A stretch of DNA of 64,000 bases from Rotaria sordida (GCA_905250125.1 CAJNOL010000573.1:25752-89751), one strand, 5' to 3'. Shown: positions 23,370 to 36,321, counted from the stretch's first letter. Program-made: numbers and translations. Notes: generated by a model from the sequence alone, not told the origin.

Positions 23370-24299
23370 CTATGTTTGTAAATATTTCGTGAACCACTCA
23401 TCTGCTGCCTTTGACGTTATTTCAAATGGTTGTCCTTTGTAGGCTGCAAAATGATGACCCTTGAATTTAACTAGTTTTTTTGGTTCATGGGCTTTTTTCT
23501 CGAACAGCTCGATTTCATCTTCCGTAAACGTTACTGTATCATTGTCAGCAACAATCATTAATAATGGACATGGCGAAACTTGTTCAATGTATTCCTCTGG
23601 ATTATATTCACCGTACATTTCTACACTATGTAATGTTTGCTCGTTTTTCCAATTTTTATAACGCCATTTATCTTCATCCAAGGCTTGATTTACATCAAAA
23701 AATGCCCACCAATCTGGCTGTACTGCAGGTCGAACTATTGGTATCATTCTTGGAGCCCCTCCTTCTACTATCTGCTTTCTATCACGCTCGAAAGCGTTCA
23801 ATAATTTCTGATATTCCTCATCATTCTTTTGTACTCGACGTAAATTCTTTTTTCCATTAATAGATGGCATTTGTGAAACAACACATTTGACACGTTTGTC
23901 GATTGCACTGACAACTAACACGTGACCACCACTGTAACTTGTACCCCAAATACCGATACGTTCAGGATCGACCAAGTTTGTCAACGATTGTAAATATGTT
24001 ATAGCGGAGCTGTAATCTTGAACTTGTTTTTTTGGATCGATTTCTTGTCTTGGTTCACCCGCACTGTCACCAAAATTCTGATTATCATAAAGAAGTGCAA
24101 CAAAATTTGATTTTGCAAAATATTCTGCATATAAATCCACAAAGAGTTCTTTCACACCTCCATAATAAGGTGACATCACAATTCCTGGATAAAGTTTTTG
24201 ATTTCCAACTTCTCGAATAGGTTCAAACAGCCAACCTCGCAATAAGACACCATTTTCAGTAGGAAACTCAACATTATGACGTGTAAATGAAGCACTCAT
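23370..24299 (-). CDS. Alpha/beta hydrolase (dienelactone-hydrolase-like), 309 aa
   Basis: A single exon encodes a complete alpha/beta-hydrolase fold protein. Visible motifs: VMSPYYGG near the start (oxyanion region), nucleophile elbow GTSYSGG at about residue 135, a lid-like region rich in Arg/Trp, acid motif VADNDTV near residue 255, and catalytic His in KGHHFAAY near residue 285. Together these supply Ser-Asp-His. No signal peptide, so probably cytosolic. Substrate cannot be read from sequence. The start chosen is MSASFTRHN at 24299: eight codons upstream there is another start, but a TTTCAG acceptor lies 4 bases before MSAS, suggesting a 5'-UTR intron or trans-splice site. Relatives with this layout are common in bacteria and fungi, so horizontal origin is possible but untested. 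Confidence 0.85.
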   Translation of the reverse strand: MSASFTRHNVEFPTENGVLLRGWLFEPIREVGNQKLYPGIVMSPYYGGVKELFVDLYAEYFAKSNFVALLYDNQNFGDSAGEPRQEIDPKKQVQDYSSAITYLQSLTNLVDPERIGIWGTSYSGGHVLVVSAIDKRVKCVVSQMPSINGKKNLRRVQKNDEEYQKLLNAFERDRKQIVEGGAPRMIPIVRPAVQPDWWAFFDVNQALDEDKWRYKNWKNEQTLHSVEMYGEYNPEEYIEQVSPCPLLMIVADNDTVTFTEDEIELFEKKAHEPKKLVKFKGHHFAAYKGQPFEITSKAADEWFTKYLQT

Positions 24300-24591
24300 G
24301 ACTCTGAAATTTTCAAAAAACAAAAAATAGTGTATATATAGATAAGAGTGTTTATATATCGAAATTGAATAACTTTTTGTACAACTTTCACTGTTCTCCT
24401 ATTCACTAAGAAAATATAAAACCTGGCGAGTGCCCACACTTCCGCATTCAACGTAATTTCACAGATCTTCGATTATGGCTAACTATAAAGGAAACAATAT
24501 TAAGAAATGATATTTTGATCTAGCTTCTTTTTAACCTTCGATATTTGAATTTTTGGTTTTGTGGTTATTACAATTCTAGTATAGTCTGAAG

Positions 24592-25184
24592 CAGAGGTGT
24601 GCGGAGTATTGAGTTTTGATGCTGCACCCGATCCGTTCCTTACCGAGAACTTTTTATCAGGTCCAAAATAGATTGCCGAACTCGGTCAAGGAAATATGAG
24701 CCGTTCTTTCATTTTTCATGTTTATATATTACTCAACCGTTCATCTTGTAGAGAAATCTTTTCTTTTTCACTTCATGTATTTAGAAAAGCACTGCAATAC
24801 ATTATAACCAAAGTAATTTTATAGAAAAAGCTCGAGTCCATATTTTTCGGGTCCCACCAGATCTAAATGTGGATTCGGACTTTTTGTATTAAATTATTTT
24901 GACCATAATGTATTGCAATACTTTTCTAAATACATGAAGTGGAAGAGCAAAGATTTCTCTCCAAGACAAATGGTTGAGCGATGTATTAGCATGAAAAATG
25001 GCAGAACGACTTGTCTTTTGTCGACCGAGTGTGGAAATTTTCTTTTTAGGGCTGGTAAAGAGTCTACCCCATCACTCATGAACCCGCCTTAACCATCGTC
25101 GTAGATGATTTTTCTCACTATCCTCTGTCCCTGCCTCGTCCCGTTCATCCTCTACACCATCCCGTCCGTACCGCCCCGCTCCTG
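24592..25184. mobile_element. Probable fold-back/hAT-like non-autonomous element
   Basis: Inverted arms at about 24700-24815 and 24898-25010 share TACATGAAGTG, CAATACATTATG and AGATTTCTCT blocks. The outer ends CAGAGGTGTGCGG and CCGCCCCGCTCCTG could be degenerate CAG-type termini. The flanking 8-mers GTCTGAAG and TGAAACCC do not match convincingly, so the boundaries are uncertain. The right part (25080-25184) is GC-richer, with CCCGTCC and CATCC repeats. Confidence 0.4.
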
Positions 25185-28145
25185 TGAAACCCGAAAAAGT
25201 TTCTATTCATCATTTAGATTGTTTTCAGTGATTTATTCTACATAATTGATTAACATATTACAAAAAAATCTGAGACAGTTTATACGTAACTCTTTGAATA
25301 AGTCGACGAATGAGAGGCATCTAATCACACTATAGTATCAAACGATTCATCAAGTGATAAATCATGTAATTCGATTATTATCATTGATAAAAGAGAGAGA
25401 ACAAATTCCAAAAATGAATTCTACAAATCAATTTTAGTGTTTTTGCTTGTTAATGTCAATCAATGATCGAAGTTCAATATGAGAAACAATAAGACCTCAA
25501 TAGACTATAGAAATGTCCCGATAATGTAGTGAAAATGAATAAATACGGTGTCGTACTTTCGAAGAGTAAAAAATTTTTATTATTGTTTACTTGCTCGGAG
25601 ACGCTTTAGACACTCGTAATCTGTGAGCGATTTAACAAATCTAGTGTATTGTTTTATAATAATTAACTCTGGAGTGGCATCGCCACCATCCTCTGTCTTA
25701 ATATATATATATATATTTAATTGTTTAAGCAACTTATTGTATAATTGACGCGTTAAAAATTAAGTCATTCAAAAAGATAACTTAAGTACGTTTTAAATTT
25801 TACGCCAATTACGCTCCTCAATTCACATGTAATTTATCTAATCTATTTGGAACCTAAGAAAGGAAGGAACAAAGAACAAGGAAGCTTGTAGTTAATAGGT
25901 TAGAAATAATGAATCAATCAATATATGTAGCTTACTGTGTATGTAGAATAACGACATCTATCGATAATTTTTGATGATCCTTCATCATGCCCCGAAAAAA
26001 TTCTCTGTCCGTCCGAACTCCTGTACATCTATCTCCGCTCTACCCGAAGCCCGCATCTTTTTATTTAGAGTCTCATCCACCTGGACCGTCCCCGTGTCGA
26101 ACAACACATTTACCCCATCGGTTTCGAATAGCTAAAAAAACTTGTTCCTTACCCATCCATCGCCACATGACCCCGCAGGTTCAAATTCGTGGATCGCACA
26201 TCTCTGATCTGAAGTGTTCTCTCTTTAGTGAGTAAATTCGAAGGCGTAAACATGCCTTTCACTGTCAAAAATGACCGGGTATACAAAAAAACGGCAAACT
26301 CCATTTATGATTAGTTTTTGTCGAAGCAAACTTATTGACAAAAATTTTTGTGTAATCTCCTTTGTTTTTGTCAAGTTGCAGCCGATCGAATTGAAAATTT
26401 TTCTAAAGCTAAGCTATATCAACTGTCCTATTCGAAGGATGTCAGAGTTTTTGAAAAAAATATATATGAAGACAAATCATTTTGACCTTCGTTGTGACAG
26501 AAACTGTTTTAACCCTGATAAAGAAAATTCGAAGAATAATGTGTGAGACAGGAAACTATTTTCAGTCTCTATGGCTCTGACATCTCCTGAAAAGCGACCA
26601 TTTGAAATTTTGGGTCTATCATCATTTTTGGTCCACTATTCAAGATGTATCTGCCTAAACAACAAACCGATTTGTAGGATAGATGATGGTATGTTACACT
26701 TATAATATTGTCAGTAATTTATCAACAATACTAAGTAAATGTAACATCCCAGTTAAAATCTATGCAATAATTTTGATAAACTGTTTGTATTTGGTGATAA
26801 AAAGACTGCTGCTGAAATTTTCCAGCGATCAATATGAATAAAAATTAGATGATGGTAAGGTGTATATTCGACATATTTAATAACTAACCCAGATGAAACT
26901 GTTCTAGACAATCAAAAGTAAAAAAAAATTCTAAGAACCTACTTTTTGGTGACCAAAAAAGAAAATAAAGAGATGGTCTAACAAGAACACAAAAAAATGC
27001 ACTGACACACACAGGGGAGTGCGAGCTATGATAAGAATGTAAAAAAGATAAGAAACTCCAGTGATGAATAAATAAAAGAATTATACAAGATGGTTATTAT
27101 TATTATCTGAAGACAGAAAGCGAAAAAGAGAAGAGTTAAAATGATAGAATAAATGAATTACAAGTATCTTTCTTAACATCTTAATCGGTAGTGTTGACTT
27201 CTACAATTACATCATTATCATCCCATTCGCAAATTAGAAAGAATTGTCATCATTGATCAATATGCTCTGTCGAGCTAGTTGAGATCAGAGAGTCAACTTT
27301 CGAGGATGTGAGTATCCATTCAATACACAAGCAAGTTATCCACACACTTACAGCCACACTCCACCCATATTCACCCATACCCACACCCACACCCATACCC
27401 TTGAGAGTTGACAAATGATTTTGTAATCTATAGTCGAATGTGACTGAATCGATCAAGCATGAACATTTTGCCAGGAATAGCGCTTTCGAATAGTATCGTG
27501 CCTGAAAATTCTTCATAGGAAGTGATAAGACGTCAGAAAAAGTTTCGGCAGAGAGAACAGAAGTCTTTTTCACCATAGAAATAACTTGTTCACTCGCGAA
27601 CAATCCAAGTCTTTGCTGTACTCGTAACCATACCACTATCTTCAGAGAATATATTTTGTTAAACTGGATATGTTTATATCAATAGTGATGTTTGACGATA
27701 AAAGTCAAACAATTAAATCCTTGATGTGCAACGAAGATACAGTTCAAAGTACAAACGAATGTGGCTGGCTAAAGATTATGAATTTGATTCGACCAAGGAG
27801 CAAAATTCTGTCAACTGCTTACAATGAAAACTATATTTTAAAAAAGTTTGTTTTTGAAATTATTTTATGTCGTCGTTGCATAAGTGACTCAGTGGTCAAC
27901 AAAAACAATACTCATGTTTAGAGTGGGGATACAAGTCTATTGAATGCTTGTATCGCAAAAGCAATTACTTGCTACTTTTATCGCGATTTTTTCTTCTATA
28001 AAGATTACTTTTTTGAAGAAAAATTAAATACTTAGGTAAGCGTTGAAGCAATATCGAATTTCTATTTATCGAAAGATCACATCGTGCGATTCTTCGCTTT
28101 CGGTGAGTGCGAAAAACATTATCTCTTCATTAGATATAAAGATGG
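25185..28145. other. Intergenic region, no gene recognised
   Basis: Contains a TA microsatellite (about 25700-25718), a GC-richer block (25985-26235) with CCGTCC/CATCCATC words resembling the tail of the 24.6-25.2 kb element, and telomere-like fold-back H9 (27302-27401). Open frames at 26271-26546, 27250-27636 and 27670-27921 lack recognisable motifs. Confidence 0.4.
27302..27401. repeat. Telomere-like fold-back H9, unequal arms
   Basis: Short G arm GAGGATGTGAGTATCC (27302-27317), spacer, then a long C arm from CCACACACTTACAGCCACAC to CACACCCATACCC (27339-27401). Confidence 0.6.
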
Positions 28146-31100
28146 ATGCCATCGCTATTTCGTGTAATTTCAACACAAGCGATGGTTTCAACAGTAATTC
28201 GTTGTTTCGTATTCATTCTATTCAGGTAATTCCAAAACCCATTTTTTTCTATTCATCTAATATTGAACAATGTTCCTTTTAAGCCTTACAGGTTTGATTC
28301 TTGTTTCATTTTACATATTCTGCGATTAATTTAGTATGTCACTAGTTCGAGTGAAATCTCAATTCTGTCATGGAATATCTCAATATAATCGATGTTCGCC
28401 AAATAGTGGGTGTACCTGTTTCTATATTGCAGGTGCTATTGACATTGGCATTTGTAGCGATGAATTTATCGATTGTTCTGAGCTAGTTCCATGTGAACAG
28501 CCAAACAACCTTTGCCATGAACCTAATCATAGATGTATTCATCAACCTCGATGTCGTAATCTTCCTGTTTGTTATCCAATACCAAGTTTCAATAAGCAAC
28601 TCTGTCCATCGACAGCAAGTGAGAAAATGAATAGTGATCTAGAGATTCAAGTGAAAGCTGAATCTTTTTTAAAGTTATTTTTTCATCCTTCACACACTCT
28701 TACAGAGACAAAATGCATTGTAATTTATTGGAGAAAAGATTTCATCGCTTCTCATGGACTATATCCATTAATTTGAAATATAGAGTCTCTTGTAGTGATA
28801 TATAGCAATGCATGAAGATACAGTGAATTTTTGAATGTACATTAGAGACCGAAACAATTTGAACAAGTGATAATTTGATTCGATTCAGTTCTGTAGAACG
28901 TGTCATATTTTACCATCTTCATAAGAGTACATTGATTTTATTGTGCCACACCTCTCTTTATTCACAGTTCCCATTGTATACTTAGCTGAGTGATGTAAAT
29001 ATTGAGTTCACTCCGTAGTTTTTTTTTTTGAAAATAACTACGATTGACATCTAGGTTGAAATAAAACGCATTTATAATTCTCTTTGTTATGTTTCTAATG
29101 ATTAAACCATCTTTGGAATGGCTATCTCTTTTGGAGATTATGCTTCAATGTGTCAAAATTTCGAGAATTTTTTTGAGAGAAGAATGTAGGAATTCAGACT
29201 GTCTGATGATGAAAGGGACGAGAGAGATAGAGAGTTCGTAACAATTTATCTTTACACTATTATTCTGTTCTTTCGGATATCCTTTTAAATTCATTTTACT
29301 CACACTGCTTATATAAGAACAGAATATTCTAATGATTCGAGGTGGCCACACTGGCAGGTGAATCATTTATGTGAGGGTTGAAATTACAATCTTCATACTT
29401 GAAAGAACAATTTTGTACTCTAACAACAGTCAGTGCATTTTAACCTTCACCCGTATTCAAAACACAATAGAAGTGATGAATTTGAGTCGGATGGTCTCGA
29501 TAGCTTCGGTTCAATTCAATTCGATTCGATTCTCTTTGATTTGATTCAGTCGAATCACATCGAACTGATTTGTCGAAAACTTTACTGACCTTTCGGTCTC
29601 TAATAAACATAGAAGTTTTCCATCAAAAATTAGTTTCGCAAGAAAAAAGAGTCGCTTTTCAAATCATTTGAGATTGTTGCTCTACCTTAAAACACTGTTT
29701 AGGCTTCACCTAAAACAAATGCACTGAGTTCTATATTTTCTATGATCATGAATAGCTATGAATAATACAACAATAAGTACGATTCCAATTACAAGTACAA
29801 CAACAACTACAACCGCTACCCAACAACTAGGTAAGCATTACATTAACGTTTTTTGACTTTCCTAACAATGAAGGTGTTTGTACTGTCAGTCAAAAAGATA
29901 GCACATATTCGGGTCAAATGAAAGCTCTCACAGCCAAACTAACAAAGTTAAAATATTAGCGGCTGTTGACTTGCCTAGAAGTAGATATTCAAATTTTAAG
30001 GTATTTACAGTATATGTAAGATACCTACTATTGAATATTTCGACCGAATTAATATTCCTTTTTCTGTGATGGTTGAATAGAGCTTGTCGAGTTGCATTAG
30101 AAAAACTGTGTTTCAAATTTTAAAAATTGCCTTTATAAATTTTTTTACGAAGGTCACAAGTTCGGGTCTATTTCCCCTAATATTTGAAGAACGCGACAAG
30201 CTCTATCCAACCAACACAGAAAAAGGAATATTAATTCGGTCGAAATATTTAATAGTAGGTGTCTTACATATATTGTTAATACCTTAAAATTTGAATATCT
30301 CCCTCTAGGCAAGCCAACAGCCGCTAATATTTTAACTTTGTTAGTTTGGCTGTGAGAGCTTTCATTTGACTCGAATATGTGCTATCTTTTTGACTGACAG
30401 TACAAATACCTCCACTGTCAGTTTTCTTCCAAACGCTTTTTTTTCGTCGCCCATAGCTAAAAAACCATGGTTTTCTAGAAATCCAATACACATCCATACT
30501 CACCCTCTATATTTCTCTCATTCTGACTATTAGTCGATAAAAGGATGTAAAATTTCAATATTTTGTATACTCATAATTACATCGTTTTTCAGACAACAAA
30601 AATTCATTATTTGTAGGAGAATGACTAGCGTGATCTACGTATTTCTCTTTCAAAGAAAGAAAAGGACTTTATTTTTTTGTTTTTGGGTTGTACGACATTT
30701 GTGCGCACGATTCTAACATGAAAAATGAGTTTTAATCTAAAACGCATTTTCTTTTATGCGAATAAATTCTTCAATAATATTTTGCGGTGGAATAAAAGCT
30801 AAAGCTGCTAAATTATTCTTTGTACGACAACTAATGTTATTTTCAAGAAATTCTTTTTTCAAATGTAGCTACTGCAAGAAAAAAATCGTTTTACGCGTTA
30901 GAGTCGTGCGTACAAACGTCGTCTCACGTGTTTTTGATGATATATTAATTGGGATGAACTACACATTTCAATAGACTTATACAGTCTCTCTGAAAATATT
31001 TTGCGCTATACTAAAAATCTTTTTTAAAGTCTTCTCTCAATTCTGCTAATTCAAATATAAGATTAAAGATAGTCGATAAATAAATTAAATAATAAAGAAA

Positions 31101-32217
31101 ACCAATAGAAAGGGAAACAAAATAAATAAATTTTTGACAGCTCCAATCTCTCTAGAAAATAAAACAAAAAAGGAAACACCCGCTATCATTTAGAAAAACT
31201 TGGAACGACGTTGATTTTCCAAATATTCAAATGAATTTTACATTTTTTTTCTCGCTACGCTCTGTCTTTTTTCATATTTTATCATTTTGTCCTTTCCTTT
31301 CTCTCAGGCAATTCAATTAACATTCCTTCGAATGCTAAGTGGCAACAGGATGGTATCACCGTGGCTGGCGGAAATGGGCTAAACAATGGAACCAATCAAC
31401 TCTCTTACTCATGGGGTTTGTATGTTGATAATGATCAAACTGTCTATGTAGCTGATCAATTCAATCACCGTATTATGGAATGGAAATGGAGTGCGACCAG
31501 TGGTCAAGTGGTTGCCGGTGGAAATGGACAAGGAAGTGGGGCTCATCAATTGTATAGCCCAGCAGATGTGATTGTCGACAAAGAGAGAGATAGTCTCATA
31601 ATCTGCGATCGTTCGAATAAAAGAGTGGTTCGATGGCCTCGTCGAAATGGAACAAGTGGAGAAACAATCATCTCCAATATCGGTTGTGTGGGTTTGACAA
31701 TGGACGAGAATGGATCTCTCTATGTTACTGACGATGTAAAAAACGAAGTGAGACGATATCGAAGAGGAGAATCTCAAGGAACAGTGGTTGCAGGTGGCAA
31801 TGGATATGGAAATCGTCTCGATCAACTCTCTTCCCCTACTACGTTTTCGTCGATCGAGATCATTCAGTGTACGTGTCCGATTTAGGAAATCATCGTGTAT
31901 TGAAATGGGTGGAAGGTGCAAAACAAGGCATTGTTGTGGCTGGTGGTCAAGGATATGGAAATGGTTTTGGGCAATCGTCATATCCAAAAGGAATCGTTGT
32001 CGATCAATTGGGGACTGTCTATGTGGCTGATTATTTTAATCGAATCATGCGTTGGCCCAAAGGAGCCACACAGGGAAGTGTCATTGTTGGCGGAAATGGT
32101 AAAGGAGAACAATCAAACCGACTCACTTGGCCCTACGGTTTGTCATTCGATCGGCAAGGCAATCTTTATGTCGCCGATCACGCAAATCATAGAGTACAAA
32201 AATTTAATATCGAATAA
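28146..32217 (+). CDS. Secreted Cys-rich / Thr-linker / NHL-repeat protein, four exons, one frameshift
   Basis: Assembled from exons 28146-28225, 28335-28618, 29756-29830 and 31308-32217; all junctions are GT-AG and in phase. Residues 1-28 form a signal peptide ending in VIRCFVFILFS, followed by a ~90-residue Cys-rich module (CSPNSGCTCF ... CHEPNHRCIHQPRCRN), a Thr-rich linker (TSTTTTTTATQQ), then about six NHL repeats recognisable by VAGGNG and VYVADQFNHRIMEW-type units, ending VQKFNIE. NHL repeats fold as a beta-propeller, usually a binding surface. Total would be 449 aa. One base is missing near 31838-31840 (SSPT then YVFVDRDHSV in another frame), so this allele is broken unless it is an assembly error. 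The last intron (1.48 kb) holds a fold-back element. This architecture is familiar in bdelloids. Confidence 0.8.
28619..29755 (+). other. Second intron tail of the NHL gene
   Basis: A 1.1-kb intron (donor GTGAGA, acceptor ATAG) containing TTCGATT microsatellite-like units at about 29508-29570. A reading frame continuing past the donor to 28776 is probably intronic read-through. No other feature seen. Confidence 0.45.
29859..30425. repeat. Fold-back family F, copy B (inside NHL intron)
   Basis: An almost complete palindrome of ~565 bp. The left end TTCCTAACAATGAAGGTGTT and TACTGTCAGTC mirror GACTGACAGTACAAATACC on the right. Inner landmarks are CGGGTCAAATGAAAGCTCTC, TTAGCGGCTGTTGACTTGCC, GACCGAATTAATATTCC, GGTTGAATAGAGCTTGTCG and their complements in reverse order. 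Arms are about 250 bp around a ~60-bp centre. No coding capacity. Confidence 0.85.
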
Positions 32218-32351
32218 ACTCACTACGATGATTAATTTTATTTTTTTTTGTTTTCTTTCTCTCAAAAATAAATCGTGATTGAATGGAAAAGAACTAATTG
32301 CTACTCTATTCACACATGCGTGGGACCAGAAACCATCCTGATGGAGCCGTT

Positions 32352-32450
32352 GGTGCGGGTGTGGGCCTGGGTGACGCTTTTGTCTGCACCTACTCCGATA
32401 CCCCACAAATCTTCAGTCTCACAGACACCGATATCCCACACCCACACCCA
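32352..32450. repeat. Telomere-like fold-back H10
   Basis: GTGCGGGTGTGGGCCTGGGT, a longer spacer holding degenerate CCCCACA/CAGACACCG units, then ATCCCACACCCACACCCA. It lies ~140 bp downstream of the NHL stop codon. Confidence 0.7.
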
Positions 32451-33101
32451 TTGGCTACTAATGATGCCGGATAAATATATCATTTTTTTCACCAATCGAG
32501 AAATGCTGGTTTAAGATTACGTATGGGCCCACTTCTCTTTCTGTAAAAAAAGCATCTTTCTTGTCCAATGACTTATTACCAATAGGTTGTCACAAATATG
32601 TTGCACAAAAATTCTAGAGATTTCTTAAGCTCGATATTAAAAAGTTTTCATAATCCTAACAGTGTTAATCCCTTAAAAAATATTATCTCGAGCCCTGTAC
32701 AGATCTCATGGAATGATCCAAAAGTATCACTACTGACAGTCCACGAACTCTCTAAAATTGAAAGAAAAAGAACTTATTCGTTCCAGTAACTCTATACGTA
32801 ATTGAAAATGGCATCACCTACAATCATACCAAAGGTAAAGGATACGTAAATATACTTAGTAAAATAACGCTGTTGCAATCTTATCTTTCTTCAAAATCTG
32901 TCAATACACTTAGTAAAATAATATTGCTGAAATCTTATCTTTCGTCCAAATTCGTCAATACATTAATAGACTAAACTTTGTATTTATAAAAGACATCAAA
33001 AGATTAGTAGGCGTAAATACTTCACACAACACCAGAAAAAAACAGGACAAAGAGAGGTGAATTATGGTGTGCATATTCTCCGCTTGATATCCAGATACAA
33101 C
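32451..33101. other. Intergenic, direct repeat of ~66 bp
   Basis: AACACTTAGTAAAATAA and GCAATCTTATCTTTCTTCAA recur in near-identical form at about 32857-32900 and 32906-32960. No gene called. Confidence 0.45.
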
Positions 33102-34228
33102 ATGACAGTTCTGACACATTCTGTCTTGTATTTTTGTGTCGTCGTTACACTCGGCACATTTGTCATCTGTTCATCTTCATCAATTAACAGCATCGCAGCA
33201 ACACAAACTATTGAAATTTCCTCCACTATTAAGTATGAGTTTATTCATATCAAAGCCGTGAATGACAAACCAACTCTCCTGTTTCTCCATGGCTTTCCGT
33301 CATCGTTTCACTCATGGCGTCATCAAACTAAATATTTTTCAGAGCAAGGCTACGGATGTCTAGTGCCCAACTTAATGGGCTATGGTAAAACCTATTCTCC
33401 ATTGACGAAAATGAATACAACAGCAAATCAATGATCGAACATCTGATTGCTCTTCTCGACCGTGTGAGCTTAGGTAATTCCAAAATCTTCGTCATTGGGC
33501 ATGACTGGGGAGCGCGAACAGCAAGTCGATTTGTTTTGTACCATCCTGAGCGAACATTAGGCGCTGTGCTCCTCAGCGTTGCGTATAGTCCACCAATAAA
33601 ATTCAATCTGACCGTGGTTCTTCAGCAGTCGTTGCTAGTTAATGGCTATGAAAGTATTGGTTACTGGGAATTCTTCGAGGCCAACGATGCAGCAGAAATT
33701 ATTGAGAGAAATGTGGATAGCTTTATCGATATTGCCTTCGCGAGTAATTCGACACTGGCAAAGACCGATTTTGCTCCAGTTGGTAAGGTACGAGAATGGC
33801 TAACCAATAGAAAACGAACTAATCGGTCTTCGTACATGACAAAAGAAGACTACGCCATAGTTCACGACTATCTTGCCAGTGGAATGCAACAAAAATTGAA
33901 TTGGTTCAAGGCGGTAATTGCCAACGTCGATTGGGAGTATGAGAAGACTCTTAATGCAACAATACGACGACCTGTGCTCTTTATTGAAGGCACCAAAGAT
34001 TATATTGGTATTATTGGTGCCGCTGAAAGACAAAAGGTATATATCGCTGACTTGAAAATGTTTAAAGTGGACACTGGTCATTGGGTGATGGAAGAAAAAC
34101 CAGAAGACGTCAATCGAGAAATCGATCGATGGATCACGATAATTATGCCTAACAACTCTACTGCTTCTTCTCTTCTTCTTGCCCCTTATCCTTGTTTTCT
34201 CACTCTGTACCTTTTTCTCACTATCTGA
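33102..34228 (+). CDS. Epoxide-hydrolase / dehalogenase-like alpha/beta hydrolase, secreted and possibly GPI-anchored, one frameshift
   Basis: Starts at MTVLTHSVLYFCVVV, a hydrophobic signal peptide (an in-frame GTG at 33057 is not used as start). Motifs in order: HGFPSSFHSW (oxyanion hole), GYGKTYSP, nucleophile elbow GHDWGA with Asp as nucleophile, as in soluble epoxide hydrolases and haloalkane dehalogenases, a helical cap region, acid region FIEGTKDYIG, and catalytic His in DTGHWVMEEKP. The C-terminus is NNSTASS followed by a hydrophobic tail (LLLAPYPCFLTLYLFLTI), the pattern of a GPI-attachment signal. Near 33422-33431 one base is missing: the frame reads KMNTTANQ-stop, whereas the next frame gives NSKSMIEHLIALLDR. 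Apart from that the two parts fit end to end. No intron. Confidence 0.8.
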
Positions 34229-34665
34229 ATAAACTCTTTCTAGTATTGTTCTGTTGCTGGATCAAGTGACACTGGAGGCGCAAATACTGGAGATGGGTCT
34301 TTCCCCTTTCCCTTCCCCTTCTCAATGTTTGAAAAATATTGCCTATTTTACGGTGTATGGGATGCCTTAATGTTGTGATTCTCCTATTATGACTTTTCCA
34401 AAATGGAAAAGTCTTGCAAACTGAACACTGGTAACTGCTCTGTTTTGTAAACCATACGCAATAGCATCAATAACTGAGAAAAATTGTCGCGATGAGGATG
34501 AGGATGAGAAGTGAGGGTAAGGATGAGTCAAGCACACCAAAACCGGTTTCAACCTTGCTTAAGGGTCTCATCAGTTGGCTTTGCATAAGATGAATGCTTC
34601 AAAGACGAATCAGATCAATAGTATGTAAGATTAGTTTACTTGATGACAACATAATATTTATTTTG

Positions 34666-34727
34666 AGGTGTGGATGTGGATTTTCTCTTCGCATCCTCGC
34701 CCATAGTCACAGCCACAACCACACCCG
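34666..34727. repeat. Telomere-like fold-back H12
   Basis: GGTGTGGATGTGGATTTTCT with the TTCTCTTC core, then CCCATAGTCACAGCCACAAC and CACACCC. Confidence 0.65.
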
Positions 34728-35446
34728 ATTCGGCACATCAATATGTTATTCGAATATGTCCAAAGATGATGCTCTTCAAAAGCCATGCTAAAACTTTGTA
34801 CCATCTACCTTGTTAATGACCATAATTGCACGCTGCACTGGAAATTTCTCAACAATGAAACATACTGTCGATATACAGCTTTCAGTGCTCGATAACTTTC
34901 ATGGAATTCTAGTTGAAATATATTCTTGAACGAATCTGCTTTGAGAAATAATCGAATGTGAATGTAATATAACTTAAATTAGAAGAGAATGAGTATTTTC
35001 TTCGTGCAACAGGTTTTTGAATTAATGTCCAATTGAAAACAATTTAATCCAAGTTACTGATACGAAATGTCAAAAAATTGATGCAAAAATCCGCATAGTT
35101 CAACGAGAAAGATATTCAGAAATTGTCAACATCAGGCATTTAAAATCGATACTTTCGAGTGATTTAAATTATAAAATAATGTTGGTAGAAGCATGCATTC
35201 ACGTATCGTCAATTATTCTTCTTATTCTGTCATCAACAACAATGGTAATCGAACACATTAGTATGAATTGTTTGCATGCTGCTTAAATAAATAAGAAAGA
35301 TGAAGAAGCACAATGAAAGGAAAGAAAAATCGACAGTATTAGACGGACCCCTAGATCGAGCTCACTATGTTAGATCCCGTTGGACAGGTTCGAAATCCAG
35401 CTTCATACAGTGATCAAATCCAATGAGATACTTTCTATGTTGAGCT

Positions 35447-35509
35447 AGGTGTGGGTATAACTAGGATTGTTGTTGTCAGATTTCTCTTCGTCGAAACCCA
35501 CACCCTCGT
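35447..35509. repeat. Telomere-like fold-back H13
   Basis: AGGTGTGGGTATAACTAGG, spacer with ATTTCTCTTCGTC, then GAAACCCACACCCTCG. Confidence 0.65.
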
Positions 35510-36321
35510 CAGTTTATTCGCAGTGAGTTCTTCCTTCTGGCTTCGACCATATTTGATGGATCATACATTCCTATGAAATAATCGTGTACTGATTTCTTTT
35601 TTCAAGGCAATAATCAATAGCAAACTGGTGTGATGTATCAACGGTAGAGATATTTAACTAAAAGAGTAAATTTAAATTTCATATTCTAATCCAATCATGT
35701 ATTGTCGATTCTTTCGTGGAATATAGATTTTAATTGAATGGTACAACAACCTCCTTCGCTCATTCGTGTACATCAGACGGTCTTTTTAAAATGGTCGAAA
35801 ATAAATATGTGCTAGCAAGTGTTCACATTAATCTCAGATAATAATGGTTGACTATGGTTTCTGATATATTTCAATACCATTCACTTGCTTCATTCTTTTA
35901 AAATATGCTTTCGTATGGATGCTTGCGTGTAGTTTAATTCCAGTCTACTTATATAGATCCAATTCTAAGTCGTATGATTCATTTGAAAATAGGATATCTG
36001 TGTAAGTGTGAGATGGATGATATATATTGTTGAATGAAAAATGTTTCCATTCATTCTTGTTATATTTAACAGTATTTTTCGTGTTGCTTTGGCTTTAATG
36101 TTAAGTCATCAATAAAGTGAAGATGTTTCATTTGGTGTAAAATCATTGCATTTACAAATGTTGTGACCGCTTCGGTATCAATTAATGTTTTGGTTTTGTA
36201 TATTTGCTTGTGTGATAATGACAATTTATGAAGATTTTGAAGAATTTTCATTCCATATTTCAAAGATAACACTATCAACTAAGGGTTCAGAAACTAGAAA
36301 TTTGACGAACTGCATAGTGGA

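Noticed and set aside
32143-32406. Minus-strand frame overlapping the NHL gene end and fold-back H10
   Set aside because: Shadow of the NHL coding sequence and of the repeat; no independent support.
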